This document shows, piece after piece, positions 23,802 through 31,578 of a DNA stretch of 44,986 nt. Position 1 is the first letter of the stretch. Each line of letters opens with the position of its first letter. Location: NCBI GenBank assembly GCA_050299695.1, contig JBNKWI010000020.1, positions 1 through 44,986 on the forward strand, written 5' to 3'. The notes under the pieces were generated by a model that did not search any database, was not told the origin of the DNA, and saw nothing but the letters and a program-made list of their open reading frames with translations. The DNA is from Ovoidimarina sp050299695. Its GTDB lineage: Bacteria; Pseudomonadota; Alphaproteobacteria; Rhodobacterales; Rhodobacteraceae. A program made the translations under genes and the position numbers.

Positions 23802-24509
23802 ATGACCGAGACCGCGGTCCGAACGGACGTGCTCCGCGAAAGCATTCTCGCGCAACCCGATCTGATCCTCGAAGACCCCGAAATGATGCGCGCCCTCGTC
23901 CAGGCGAACGAGCGCACGCTGGGTTCGAACGTGGTGGACCTCCGCGGCATCGCCATGGAGCGGCTCGAGGCCCGGCTCGACCGGCTCGAGGACACCCACA
24001 GGAGCGTCATCGCCGCGGCCTACGAGAATCTCGCGGGCACCAACCAGATCCACCGCGCGATCCTCAGGATGCTCGAACCCGTTGATTTCCATAACTTCGT
24101 GGTCGATCTCTGCGGCGAGGTGGCGGAGATCCTCAGGGTCGATGCCGCGCTCCTCGTGCTCGAAGGCAGCTCGAACGGGGCCGACATGGCGCTCCGCCGG
24201 CTCGACGGCATGCTCCTGGTCCGTGCGCCCGGTTTCATCGACGCCTATCTCACCGGCGGCCGCGACCTGCCGCGCCGCAAGGTCACGCTGCGGCAGATCC
24301 GCGCCGCCGACACCACGCTCTACGGCGAAGAGGCCGACTGGATCCGCTCCGAGGCCTGCCTCCGGCTCGATCTCGGCGTCGGCCGTCTGCCCGGGCTCCT
24401 CTGCCTCGGCGCCGAGGATCCGCACCTGTTCTCGCCGGCCCAGGGCACCGACCTCCTCACCTTCTTCACCGGCGCGCTGGAGCGGGCGATCCGGCGCTGG
24501 CTCGCGTGA
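23802..24509 (+). CDS. DUF484 family protein (GAF-like)
   Basis: This 235-residue protein belongs to the DUF484 family, whose members resemble GAF domains. Key parts are FILxxP-like ESILAQPDLILEDPEMMRAL at the start, then a helical linker RLEARLDRLEDTHRSVIAAAYENL, and the GAF-like C-terminal half ending in LTFFTGALERAIRRWLA. The family almost always lies next to xerC, as here (GTGA overlap of 4 bases). This linkage suggests a role connected with XerC-dependent recombination, but no mechanism is established. ATG 23802 fits the family N-terminus. Confidence 0.9.
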   Translation: MTETAVRTDVLRESILAQPDLILEDPEMMRALVQANERTLGSNVVDLRGIAMERLEARLDRLEDTHRSVIAAAYENLAGTNQIHRAILRMLEPVDFHNFVVDLCGEVAEILRVDAALLVLEGSSNGADMALRRLDGMLLVRAPGFIDAYLTGGRDLPRRKVTLRQIRAADTTLYGEEADWIRSEACLRLDLGVGRLPGLLCLGAEDPHLFSPAQGTDLLTFFTGALERAIRRWLA

Positions 24510-25420
24510 GCGCCGGCGCCCAGGCCGCCATCGCCGCCTGGCTGTCGCAGCTCGTCTCCACGAAAGGCCGCGCGCCCCGCACCGCCGAGGCCTACGGGCG
24601 CGACGTGCGGGGCTTCGTCGCCTTCCTCGAGGCCCATCACGGCGGCCCCCTGGGCGTCGGTGCCCTCGCCGCCACCGGCCTCTCCGACCTCCGCGCCTGG
24701 ATGGCCCATGAACGCGCCCGCGGCCTCTCCGCCCGCTCGCTCGCCCGCGCTGTTTCGTCGGTGAAATCCTTCACCCGCTGGCTCGCCGAGCGCGAAGGCG
24801 GCGACCCGACCGCCGTGCTCTCCGCCCGTTCCCCACGCTTCGCCGGCACCCTCCCCCGTCCCCTCGCGGTGGACGCCGCGCAGGCGATGCTCGACCGGGT
24901 CGAGCTCCAGACCGCGGAGCCCTGGATCGCCGCCCGCGACGCTGCCGTGGTGACGCTCCTTTACGGGCTCGGCCTCCGGATCTCCGAGGCGCTCTCGCTC
25001 ACCGGCGCCGACGCGCCGCTCGCCGAAACCCTGCGGATCCGCGGCAAGGGCGACAAGGAGCGCCTCGTCCCGGTCATCGCCCCGGCCCGCGCGGCTGTCG
25101 ACGCCTACACCAAGCTCTGCCCGTTCGAGCTCGGCCGCACCGGCCCGCTCTTCCGCGGCGCTCGCGGCGGCGCCCTCGGCCCCCGCGCGGTGCAGAAGGT
25201 GATGGAGGCGGCCCGCCTGCAGCTCGGCCTCCCCGCCTCCGCCACGCCCCACGCGATGCGCCACAGCTTCGCCACCCATCTCCTCGGCGCCGGCGGCGAC
25301 CTTCGCGCGATCCAGGAACTGCTCGGCCACGCCTCGCTCTCGACCACCCAGGCCTATACCGCCGTCGATACCGAACGGCTGATGGCGGTCTACGACAAGG
25401 CCCATCCAAGGGCGCGGTAG
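24506..25420 (+). CDS. xerC: Tyrosine recombinase XerC
   Basis: This 304-residue tyrosine recombinase acts with XerD at dif sites to resolve chromosome dimers. The catalytic residues are present: Arg158 (GLRISEAL), Lys181 (RGKGDKER), His249 and Arg252 (PHAMRHSFATHLL), His275 (LGHASLSTTQAY) and the nucleophile Tyr284. The SAM-like N-terminal core-binding domain covers about residues 5-95. The start is GTG 24506, overlapping the DUF484 stop. XerC is preferred over XerD because of the DUF484 neighbour. Distinguishing the two by sequence alone would need alignment. Confidence 0.93.
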   Translation: MSAGAQAAIAAWLSQLVSTKGRAPRTAEAYGRDVRGFVAFLEAHHGGPLGVGALAATGLSDLRAWMAHERARGLSARSLARAVSSVKSFTRWLAEREGGDPTAVLSARSPRFAGTLPRPLAVDAAQAMLDRVELQTAEPWIAARDAAVVTLLYGLGLRISEALSLTGADAPLAETLRIRGKGDKERLVPVIAPARAAVDAYTKLCPFELGRTGPLFRGARGGALGPRAVQKVMEAARLQLGLPASATPHAMRHSFATHLLGAGGDLRAIQELLGHASLSTTQAYTAVDTERLMAVYDKAHPRAR

Positions 25421-25492
25421 GCCGCGCTCCGCGAAACCCGCCCCCTCTTTGGGTCCGGAAATCCTGGGGGTGAGCGCCCGTCACGGGCGCGA

Positions 25493-25507
25493 GGGGGCAA
25501 AGCCCCC
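25493..25507. terminator. Hairpin GGGGGC-AAA-GCCCCC between xerC and mtaB
   Basis: A short perfect stem lies 72 bases after xerC and 5 bases before the convergent mtaB stop. A second near-palindrome (GCGCCCGT-C-ACGGGCGC) precedes it. No T-run follows. Confidence 0.4.
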
Positions 25508-25511
25508 TGCC

Positions 25512-26777
25512 TCAGGCGCAGAGCCGCCCGCCCGCCTTTCCGGTGACAATGGCGGTGACGACGGACCCTTCCACCTGGGGCGCGCCGAAATCCACCTCGG
25601 CGAAATGCTCGGTCCGCCCCATCGACGGGCTTTCCATCAGGATCCGGTGCTCTCGCCCGACCTGGCCCGCGAGATGCCGCTCGACCGCCGCCTCCCCCGC
25701 CGCGCGCAACCGCGCCGCGCGGGCGCGAATGGCACCGCCATCCACCTGAGGCATCCGCGCCGCCGGCGTGCCCGGCCGGGGGCTGTAGGGAAAGACATGG
25801 AGCCAGGTGAGCCCGCACTCCTCCACAAGCCGCAGGGAATTCTCGAACATCGCCTCGGTCTCGGTCGGAAAGCCCGCGATGATGTCGGCACCGAACACGA
25901 TATCGGGCCGGAGCCGCCGCGCCTCCGCGCAGAACCGGATCGCATCGTCCCGCAGGTGCCGCCGCTTCATCCGCTTCAGGATCATGTCGTCGCCCGCCTG
26001 AAGGCTCAGATGGAGATGCGGCATGAACCGCTCCTCCTCTGCGAGCGCCGCCATCAGCGCCGGATCGGCCTCGATGGAATCGATCGACGAGAGCCGGAGC
26101 CGGGGCAGCTCGGGCACCAGCTTCAAGACCCGCCGCACCAGGTCGCCCAGCGGCGGCGCACCGGGCAGGTCGGCGCCCCAGGAGGTCAGGTCGACCCCGG
26201 TCAGCACCACCTCGTTGTAGCCGCGCTCCACCAGCCGGCGGATCTGCTCGACCACGCCCCCCGCCGGAACCGAGCGCGAATTGCCGCGCCCGAAAGGAAT
26301 GATGCAGAAGGTGCAGCGGTGGTCGCAGCCGTTCTGGATCTGCACATAGGCGCGGCTCCGGGTGCCGAACCCGTCGATCAGGTGCCCCGCCGTCTCGGTG
26401 ACCGACATGATGTCGTCCACCGCCACCGGTTCCGTCGCGCCCATGGCCAGCCCGGCCCAGGTGGCGGGCGCCATCTTCTCGGCATTGCCGATCACGTGGT
26501 CGACCTCACCCATGGCGGCGAAGCTCTCGGGGTCGGTCTGGGCGGCGCAGCCGGTCACGACGATCCGCGCGCCCGGGTTCTCGCGGCGCAAGCGGCGGAT
26601 GTCCTGACGCGCCTTGCGCACCGCCTCGGCGGTGACGGCGCAGGTATTGACGATCACCGCGTCGCCCAGCCCGGCCCGCGCGGCGAGGTCCTTCATCGCC
26701 TCGGTCTCGTAGGCGTTGAGCCGGCAGCCATGGGTCGAAAAGACCGGCACCCGGCCGCCCTGCAGATCCTTCGCCAT
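25512..26777 (-). CDS. mtaB: tRNA (N6-threonylcarbamoyladenosine37-C2)-methylthiotransferase MtaB
   Basis: This 421-residue radical-SAM enzyme adds a methylthio group to t6A37 of tRNAs reading ANN codons. The N-terminal UPF0004 domain carries the first 4Fe-4S cluster cysteines (Cys18 in FSTHGCRLN, Cys46 in VNTCAVT, Cys77 in VTGCAAQ). The radical-SAM motif CDHRCTFC supplies Cys151, 155 and 158. A short TRAM-like C-terminus ends the protein. ATG 26777 shares its first base with the dapF stop codon (TGATG), so the two genes form an operon. MtaB is preferred over MiaB because the sequence FSTHGCRLNAYE and the CIIPFGRGNSRSV block match the MtaB/e-MtaB group. Confidence 0.93.
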   Translation of the reverse strand: MAKDLQGGRVPVFSTHGCRLNAYETEAMKDLAARAGLGDAVIVNTCAVTAEAVRKARQDIRRLRRENPGARIVVTGCAAQTDPESFAAMGEVDHVIGNAEKMAPATWAGLAMGATEPVAVDDIMSVTETAGHLIDGFGTRSRAYVQIQNGCDHRCTFCIIPFGRGNSRSVPAGGVVEQIRRLVERGYNEVVLTGVDLTSWGADLPGAPPLGDLVRRVLKLVPELPRLRLSSIDSIEADPALMAALAEEERFMPHLHLSLQAGDDMILKRMKRRHLRDDAIRFCAEARRLRPDIVFGADIIAGFPTETEAMFENSLRLVEECGLTWLHVFPYSPRPGTPAARMPQVDGGAIRARAARLRAAGEAAVERHLAGQVGREHRILMESPSMGRTEHFAEVDFGAPQVEGSVVTAIVTGKAGGRLCA

Positions 26778-27595
26778 CAGAGCGCCTCCAGGAAGGCCGG
26801 CGTCAGCGTGGCGGTGAAGACATGGGCCGTGGGCCCCTCCATCCAGACCCCGTCCTCGCGCCAGTCGATCCTTATCGTGCCGCCGTCGAGGTCGATGGTG
26901 ACGCTGCGCCCGGTCAGCCCCCGCCGCGCCGCCGCCACCGCAACCGCGCAGGAGGAGGAGCCCGAGGCGAGCGTGATCCCCACGCCGCGCTCCCAGACCC
27001 GCATCCGGAGCCGGTCGGGGCCGGTGACCTGCACCACCTGCACATTGGTCCGCTCGGGAAAGAGCGGATGCGTCTCATGCGCCGCGCCGAAGGCGGCGAG
27101 GTCCACGGCCTCGGCGTCGTCGACGAAGAAGGTGCAATGCGGGTTGCCCATGCCGGTGGCGACCGGATCGCCCGCGATGGGCAGGTGCAGCGTGTCCATC
27201 GCCTCGGCGAGCGGGATCTCCCGCCAGTCGAGGAGCGGCGCGCCCATGTTCACCCGCGTCAGCCCGCCGCCCGCATCCTCGGCAAGAAGCACCCCGCGCT
27301 CGGTCCGGAGCGTCAGCCGCCCGGTGCCGCGCGCCGCCATCTCACTGGCCGCGATGCAGCGGGTGGCGTTGCCGCAGGCGCCTGCGACGGAACCGTCGGC
27401 ATTGAAGAAGGTGAGCCGCAGATCGGCCTCGGCATCCTCCTCGATCACCGCGAGCTGGTCGAACCCCACGCCCCGGTGCCGGTCGCCCAGCGCCCGCGCC
27501 AGGGCGGCCGTCATCGCCGGCGCACCGCTGCGCCGGTCGATCACCACGAAGTCGTTTCCGAGCCCGTGCATCTTGGCAAAGGTCAGGCCGGCCAT
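26777..27595 (-). CDS. dapF: Diaminopimelate epimerase
   Basis: This 272-residue enzyme interconverts LL- and meso-diaminopimelate for lysine and peptidoglycan synthesis. The two catalytic cysteines are visible: Cys74 in ACGNATRC and the partner Cys in SGSSSCAVAVAAARR. The HGLGNDFVVID start is also typical. ATG 27595 (MAGLTFAKMHG) is preferred, with a GGAG five bases upstream; ATG 27607 is an alternative that adds four residues. It is co-transcribed with mtaB. The tRNA-Lys gene lies 115 bases upstream on the other strand, which is an amusing but probably accidental lysine link. Confidence 0.94.
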   Translation of the reverse strand: MAGLTFAKMHGLGNDFVVIDRRSGAPAMTAALARALGDRHRGVGFDQLAVIEEDAEADLRLTFFNADGSVAGACGNATRCIAASEMAARGTGRLTLRTERGVLLAEDAGGGLTRVNMGAPLLDWREIPLAEAMDTLHLPIAGDPVATGMGNPHCTFFVDDAEAVDLAAFGAAHETHPLFPERTNVQVVQVTGPDRLRMRVWERGVGITLASGSSSCAVAVAAARRGLTGRSVTIDLDGGTIRIDWREDGVWMEGPTAHVFTATLTPAFLEAL

Positions 27596-27710
27596 TCTCT
27601 CCACCATGCTCTTCCGCGCGGCATATATCCCCTGCCCCAAGGATTTGGAAGCAGGGGCGGAATAGGCCCTTGACGGGTCCGGAACCCGCCTTTAGGGAGG
27701 CGGTCCGAGT

Positions 27711-27786
27711 GGGCCGTTAGCTCAGTTGGTAGAGCAACTGACTTTTAATCAGTGGGTCACAGGTTCGAATCCTGTACGGCTCACCA
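27711..27786 (+). tRNA. tRNA-Lys(UUU)
   Basis: A complete 76-base tRNA cloverleaf with encoded CCA. The acceptor GGGCCGT pairs with ACGGCTC (one G-U), the D stem is GCTC/GAGC, and the anticodon stem ACTGA/TCAGT frames the loop CTTTTAA with anticodon UUU. The T arm is ACAGG-TTCGAAT-CCTGT. Confidence 0.97.
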
Positions 27787-27915
27787 CTCATCCGAAGGAT
27801 TTCCCGGGTCGGCCCGGTTTTTCGCGACGCGAAGCCCTGTGCCTCGAAGGGCGGCACCATGTCCGCGCTCGCTGCCAATGGGCGGTCGAGGGAAAGGGGG
27901 GCAACGGAGGAGCGG

Positions 27916-28317
27916 CTACTTCCGCTGCGCGGCAACCGGCTCGGGAAGCTGCAGAGGCTCCTCGTTGAGCGATTTCTCGACCTTCCGCACCGCGAGCCTG
28001 AGGTTGAGCTGCAGCCGCACGAGAGGGCCGCGGCGAATCCGCTCGGTCACGGCGATCAGCCAGCCCTCCGAGAGCGGCCGCACCACGAGGTTGTGCGCGT
28101 CGAAGGCGAGCACGAGATCGTCGCACTCGATCCCGTCCGCCGCCACCGCACCGCAGGCCTCGTGGACCGCATCGAAGATCCCGGCGAAACCGGCAAAGTC
28201 GAGATGGTCGTAGCCGTCCTTGCAGTCGGCGCAGATCGCGTCGCCGGAGATCACCGCAACCGCCACCGTGCCTTCGTTGGAGGACAGGATCTTCTCCAGA
28301 TGATCTTCAACCGGCAT
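27916..28317 (-). CDS. Roadblock/LC7-like small protein B
   Basis: This 133-residue protein has the alternating pattern of the Roadblock/LC7 fold: a first strand pair (GTVAVAVISGDAICADCKDG), a helix (FAGIFDAVHEACGAVA), then strands DLVLAFDAHNLVVRPLSEGW and LIAVTERI, and a last amphipathic helix (RLQLNLRLAVRKVEKSL). I infer the fold from this pattern, not from a search. Roadblock proteins act as dimeric scaffolds or GTPase regulators (for example MglB). No Ras-like GTPase gene is nearby. The gene starts 9 bases after the stop of a second Roadblock-like protein and closes the kinase/phosphatase gene run. A purine-rich GGGGGA site precedes ATG 28317. Confidence 0.6.
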   Translation of the reverse strand: MPVEDHLEKILSSNEGTVAVAVISGDAICADCKDGYDHLDFAGFAGIFDAVHEACGAVAADGIECDDLVLAFDAHNLVVRPLSEGWLIAVTERIRRGPLVRLQLNLRLAVRKVEKSLNEEPLQLPEPVAAQRK

Positions 28318-28325
28318 GCTTCCCC

Positions 28326-28640
28326 CTAGGCCGCGGATTTGGACCGGACGAGCACGAGGCTCGCCTTCGCCATCGGCAGTGCGACGATCTCGCGATCCGA
28401 GCCGCCGATCTTGACCGCCGGGCGCGGATTGGCCTCGCCCAGCGCGGCCCCAATGGCCTCGGTCCGGTCGATGATCGAGGCGGCGAGGCGGGCGATGCCG
28501 TCCGAAACGGCGGTCTGCGTCAGGATCTTGCCATTCAGGTCGACCAGCGCGTGCCCCGTGACCGAGGCGTGTTGGACCGCCAGGGCGAACTCGGCCTTCT
28601 CATTTTCGGAAAGCGCCGCGTCGAATGACTGCCCCGTCAT
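28326..28640 (-). CDS. Roadblock/LC7-like small protein A
   Basis: This 104-residue protein starts at ATG 28640 with CAGGAG eight bases upstream. It shows the short form of a Roadblock-like fold: GHALVDLNGKILTQTAVSD as the first beta hairpin, a helix of about 20 residues (ASIIDRTEAIGAALGEA), then PAVKIGGSDREIVALPM and KASLVLVR strands. It lies just upstream of a larger Roadblock-like protein, so the two could form a heterodimer. The preceding 158-base gap from the PilJ-like gene has no gene and may hold a separate promoter. Fold assignment is by pattern only. Confidence 0.55.
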   Translation of the reverse strand: MTGQSFDAALSENEKAEFALAVQHASVTGHALVDLNGKILTQTAVSDGIARLAASIIDRTEAIGAALGEANPRPAVKIGGSDREIVALPMAKASLVLVRSKSAA

Positions 28641-28798
28641 AGGCTGAACTCCTGAATACACGTACTTTTCACAACCAGGGGGCCAAAACCCGGCACCCGC
28701 ACCCTCTTAGGTGACAACCCAAATCGGCAATTTTGCGGCGGCTGGCTGTCTATTTCCCGCCAAATGGAAACGATCGACGCTGCGGCGCGGTCTGACCG

Positions 28799-29707
28799 TC
28801 AGAACATCTTCTTGGCGTTCTTGGCGTACATCGTCACCGTCAGGCTCGCGTCGATCAGGATCGCGTTGAGCCCGAGATAGACATCTTCCTTCTGCGCATC
28901 CGACAGGGGATCGCCCGCCAGGAGCTTGTCGAGATTGCCACGCACGGGGACCCAGTTCGCGCTGATCGCGTCCAGCTTGCCGCCGATCGCCTCGGTCGGC
29001 GCCGGCGCGACGCCGGCATTGGGCATCCCGTGCTTGAGCGCCTCGAGCGAAACCTCGAACAGCCCGATCGTCTCGGTCAGGTCCTTGCGCGCCTCGGCGG
29101 AACGGTCGCCCGACCAGATCCGGCAGGCCTGTTTCAGCATTCGCTGGGAATACATCCGCTGGCGGCCGGAAATGTCCACCAGGATCGCGTCCGACTGCAG
29201 CAGTTCGGCCGGGTTCGAATACTCGCCCGAAAGCTCGCTCGTCAGGATGATCGCGATGTCCGAGAGCTCGCTATGCGCGGCCTCGATCTGCTGGAAGGCG
29301 GTCTTGTCGCCGCCGTCGTCGTAGAGCCGGTCGCCCGCAGCGTTCATCCCCGCCCAGGTATCGCGAAACTCGCCGATATAGCGCAGGGTCTGCGGCCGGG
29401 ATTCGGCGCCGATCACGCTCATCAGCGGGTTGCCGTATTCCAGCGCGTCGACGATCCGGTCCACATCGGCCATGGCGGCCCAGAGGATGCCCCGGCTGAT
29501 CTCGGTCTCCACGCCTGCCGCGATGTTGCAGGCCGAGGCCGCGATCCGTTCGGACTGGGTGTGAAGCCGGCCGGCATAGTCGATGCGTTCGGAAGCGCCG
29601 ATATCCTGCCACTTGTGCTCGACCTTGGTGCTTGCGGCGCTCACCGGCGCTGCCACTGCGAGCATCACACCGAGAGCGACACCTCCGGCGAACCTGTCAG
29701 ACACCAT
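28799..29707 (-). CDS. Exported protein with two PilJ-like (type IV pili MCP N-terminal) motifs
   Basis: This 302-residue protein has a signal peptide (GVALGVMLAVAAPVSA, about residues 9-24) and no other membrane segment, so it is predicted to be periplasmic. Two copies of the PilJ-type motif are present: IDYAGRLHTQSERIAASAC (42-60) and VDISGRQRMYSQRMLKQAC (177-195), each in a helical segment with a terminal Cys. PilJ N-terminal domains are four-helix sensory bundles normally attached to chemoreceptors. Here the domain stands free with no signalling tail. A GGAG site lies 7 bases before ATG 29707. It sits between the PstS-OmpA fusion and the Roadblock-like genes, consistent with a soluble sensor of the same system. 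Confidence 0.8.
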   Translation of the reverse strand: MVSDRFAGGVALGVMLAVAAPVSAASTKVEHKWQDIGASERIDYAGRLHTQSERIAASACNIAAGVETEISRGILWAAMADVDRIVDALEYGNPLMSVIGAESRPQTLRYIGEFRDTWAGMNAAGDRLYDDGGDKTAFQQIEAAHSELSDIAIILTSELSGEYSNPAELLQSDAILVDISGRQRMYSQRMLKQACRIWSGDRSAEARKDLTETIGLFEVSLEALKHGMPNAGVAPAPTEAIGGKLDAISANWVPVRGNLDKLLAGDPLSDAQKEDVYLGLNAILIDASLTVTMYAKNAKKMF

Positions 29708-29781
29708 GGCACTTCTCCAACTTCCTCGGTCTCATCCCGCCTTTCCCGGCGGGTTTTCTTTCCTTGCTGCCGGCTTTCCGG

Positions 29782-31365
29782 TCAGCCACGCTCGGGGGCC
29801 TTGAACCAGACCTCGACGCGCCGGTTGGTCGCGCGGCCCAGATCGCTCTCGTTGCAGCCCGTGGGCGCGATCTCGCCATAGCCGGAGGCGCTCATCTGCA
29901 CGCCGGCGAGACGGCCTCCCGCAAGGCGGCGCACCTCGTCGAGCACGGAGGAGGCGCGGGCCACCGAGAGGTTCAGGTTGCCGTCGAAGGCGCCCACGTC
30001 GTCGGTGAAGCCGACGAACATCACCTCGCCGCCGTTCTGCTTCTCGAGATAGGACACCAGCCGCTTCAGGTCGATCTGGCCGCGCTCGTCGAGCCGCGAG
30101 GAGCCGGTGCGGAACCGGAACGTGGTCGACAGGCGGTCATAGGTGATCATCTGCGACAGCATCGCCCGCATCAGCCCGCCGCCCTCGGCATCGGCCCGCG
30201 CCGTCAGGAGCGCCCGGGCACGCTGGCCGTCGATCGCCTGCGGCTTGCGCAGCACGCCCAGATCGATGAAACCCGATTTGGCGATCACGCCATCGGCGTC
30301 CTCCGACATGGCGAATTGCAGGAAATCGCGCGCCGACGGGCTCAGGTTGTCGGCGCGGTTGTAGAGGTAGAGGCGCCGCTGGAGCGGGTATTCCTCGGTC
30401 TTCGCAGCGAAGGCGTCGGGCGTCGCGGCGATGCCGCACTCGCTCACCAGCGTCACCGGCTTGGCGCCGCGCTGGAACGCGTAGCCGACGAAACCGATCG
30501 CGTTCGGATCCTCGTTGACCAGGGACGCCATCTCGTTGTTGTCGGCGGCGATCGCCTGTCCGGCACTGGCGCTACGGCCGCCGAACACGGCGTTCTCGAA
30601 CACCGAGCGCGAGGCGGTGCCCTGGGCCCGGTTCACAACCTTGATGGGCGCGGCGCGGCCGCCGAGCTGGGACCAGTTGGTGATCCGGCCCGAATAGATC
30701 GCGCGGAGCTGGTCCATGGTGAGCGTCGAGATCGGGTTCGATGGGTGGGTGATGACGACGAGGCTGTCGACCGCGACGATGTGTTCCTGGTCGGCGCTCT
30801 CCATGTCGCCGGCGCCGGCGCCCGTCAGCGCGCGCGCCTCGGCCGGGAGGATTCGGCGCGACGCCATGCCGATCTGCGCGTTGTTCTTGAGCAGCGCGGC
30901 GAAGGCCTCGGACGAGCTCGACGACGACACCACGTAGCTGCCGATCGGGTCGCCGTAGCCGCTATCGGCCACAAGCTCGGCGACGATATCGCCATTGCCG
31001 CCCGAGCGGATCGAGGCGTCGGCATCCTTCTCGGCTGCGAAGCCGGTCAACAGCAGCGGCATCAGGCCGACCCCGATCGTGTCGGACCCGGCAAAGCGGA
31101 CATCCGCCGCGACGGCTTCGAAGTTCGGACAGGCTTCCCCTTCGCAGCGCACCCGCGAGGCCGCGATCCGCAGATCGCCCAGCGCCGTGCGAATCCGGTA
31201 GTGATCCTCTTTGAAATCGATGAAATCACCGACGAGATTGACGGTGCCGTCGGCCGAAATCAGCGTCACCTGTTCCGCATTGGCGGAGCCGGAGAGGGTG
31301 GAGGTGGCCGCAAGTGCGATCGCACCGATGGCGGCACGCTTGCCGAATGCCTGGATGAAGTTCAT
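29782..31365 (-). CDS. PstS-like substrate-binding domain fused to an OmpA domain
   Basis: This 527-residue exported protein has a signal peptide (about 1-30) and a short N-terminal module (31-85) with a Cys pair (Cys74, Cys79). A phosphate-type periplasmic binding domain (about 88-370) follows, starting at FAGSDTIGVG and containing IGMASR and SLVVITHPSNPISTLTMDQL. The C-terminal OmpA domain (about 410-525) has the peptidoglycan motif TDDVGAFDGNLNLSVARA and the ending ATNRRVEVWF. The GSDTIG loop resembles the phosphate-binding loop of PstS, but the ligand is not proven. The protein would be tethered to the cell wall rather than feed an ABC transporter; no permease gene is present. ATG 31365 has GGAG upstream and yields the signal peptide. 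Confidence 0.88.
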   Translation of the reverse strand: MNFIQAFGKRAAIGAIALAATSTLSGSANAEQVTLISADGTVNLVGDFIDFKEDHYRIRTALGDLRIAASRVRCEGEACPNFEAVAADVRFAGSDTIGVGLMPLLLTGFAAEKDADASIRSGGNGDIVAELVADSGYGDPIGSYVVSSSSSSEAFAALLKNNAQIGMASRRILPAEARALTGAGAGDMESADQEHIVAVDSLVVITHPSNPISTLTMDQLRAIYSGRITNWSQLGGRAAPIKVVNRAQGTASRSVFENAVFGGRSASAGQAIAADNNEMASLVNEDPNAIGFVGYAFQRGAKPVTLVSECGIAATPDAFAAKTEEYPLQRRLYLYNRADNLSPSARDFLQFAMSEDADGVIAKSGFIDLGVLRKPQAIDGQRARALLTARADAEGGGLMRAMLSQMITYDRLSTTFRFRTGSSRLDERGQIDLKRLVSYLEKQNGGEVMFVGFTDDVGAFDGNLNLSVARASSVLDEVRRLAGGRLAGVQMSASGYGEIAPTGCNESDLGRATNRRVEVWFKAPERG

Positions 31366-31578
31366 GGGATCTACTCCGTTCCTGCGCAAAAACCGGCCGG
31401 ATCGTGGTTGTGGCCGCGGATGCGACATCTTTTTTCGCTCGATATGGAAAAAGTGTGGCGAATTTCGAATGGATTGGTGACTTTCTTCGAAAAGTAGCCG
31501 CTTGGCACCGTTCTGTTGCCTGGCGTTCCGGCACGACAAAGGGCCCGCCGCGCGGCTTCCTTCACCACCGCCACCGTC

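Noticed and set aside
27717..27935. 72-residue minus-strand frame ending in PYRIRTCDPLIKSQLLYQLS
   Set aside because: It is the antisense translation of the tRNA-Lys gene, a well-known false protein.
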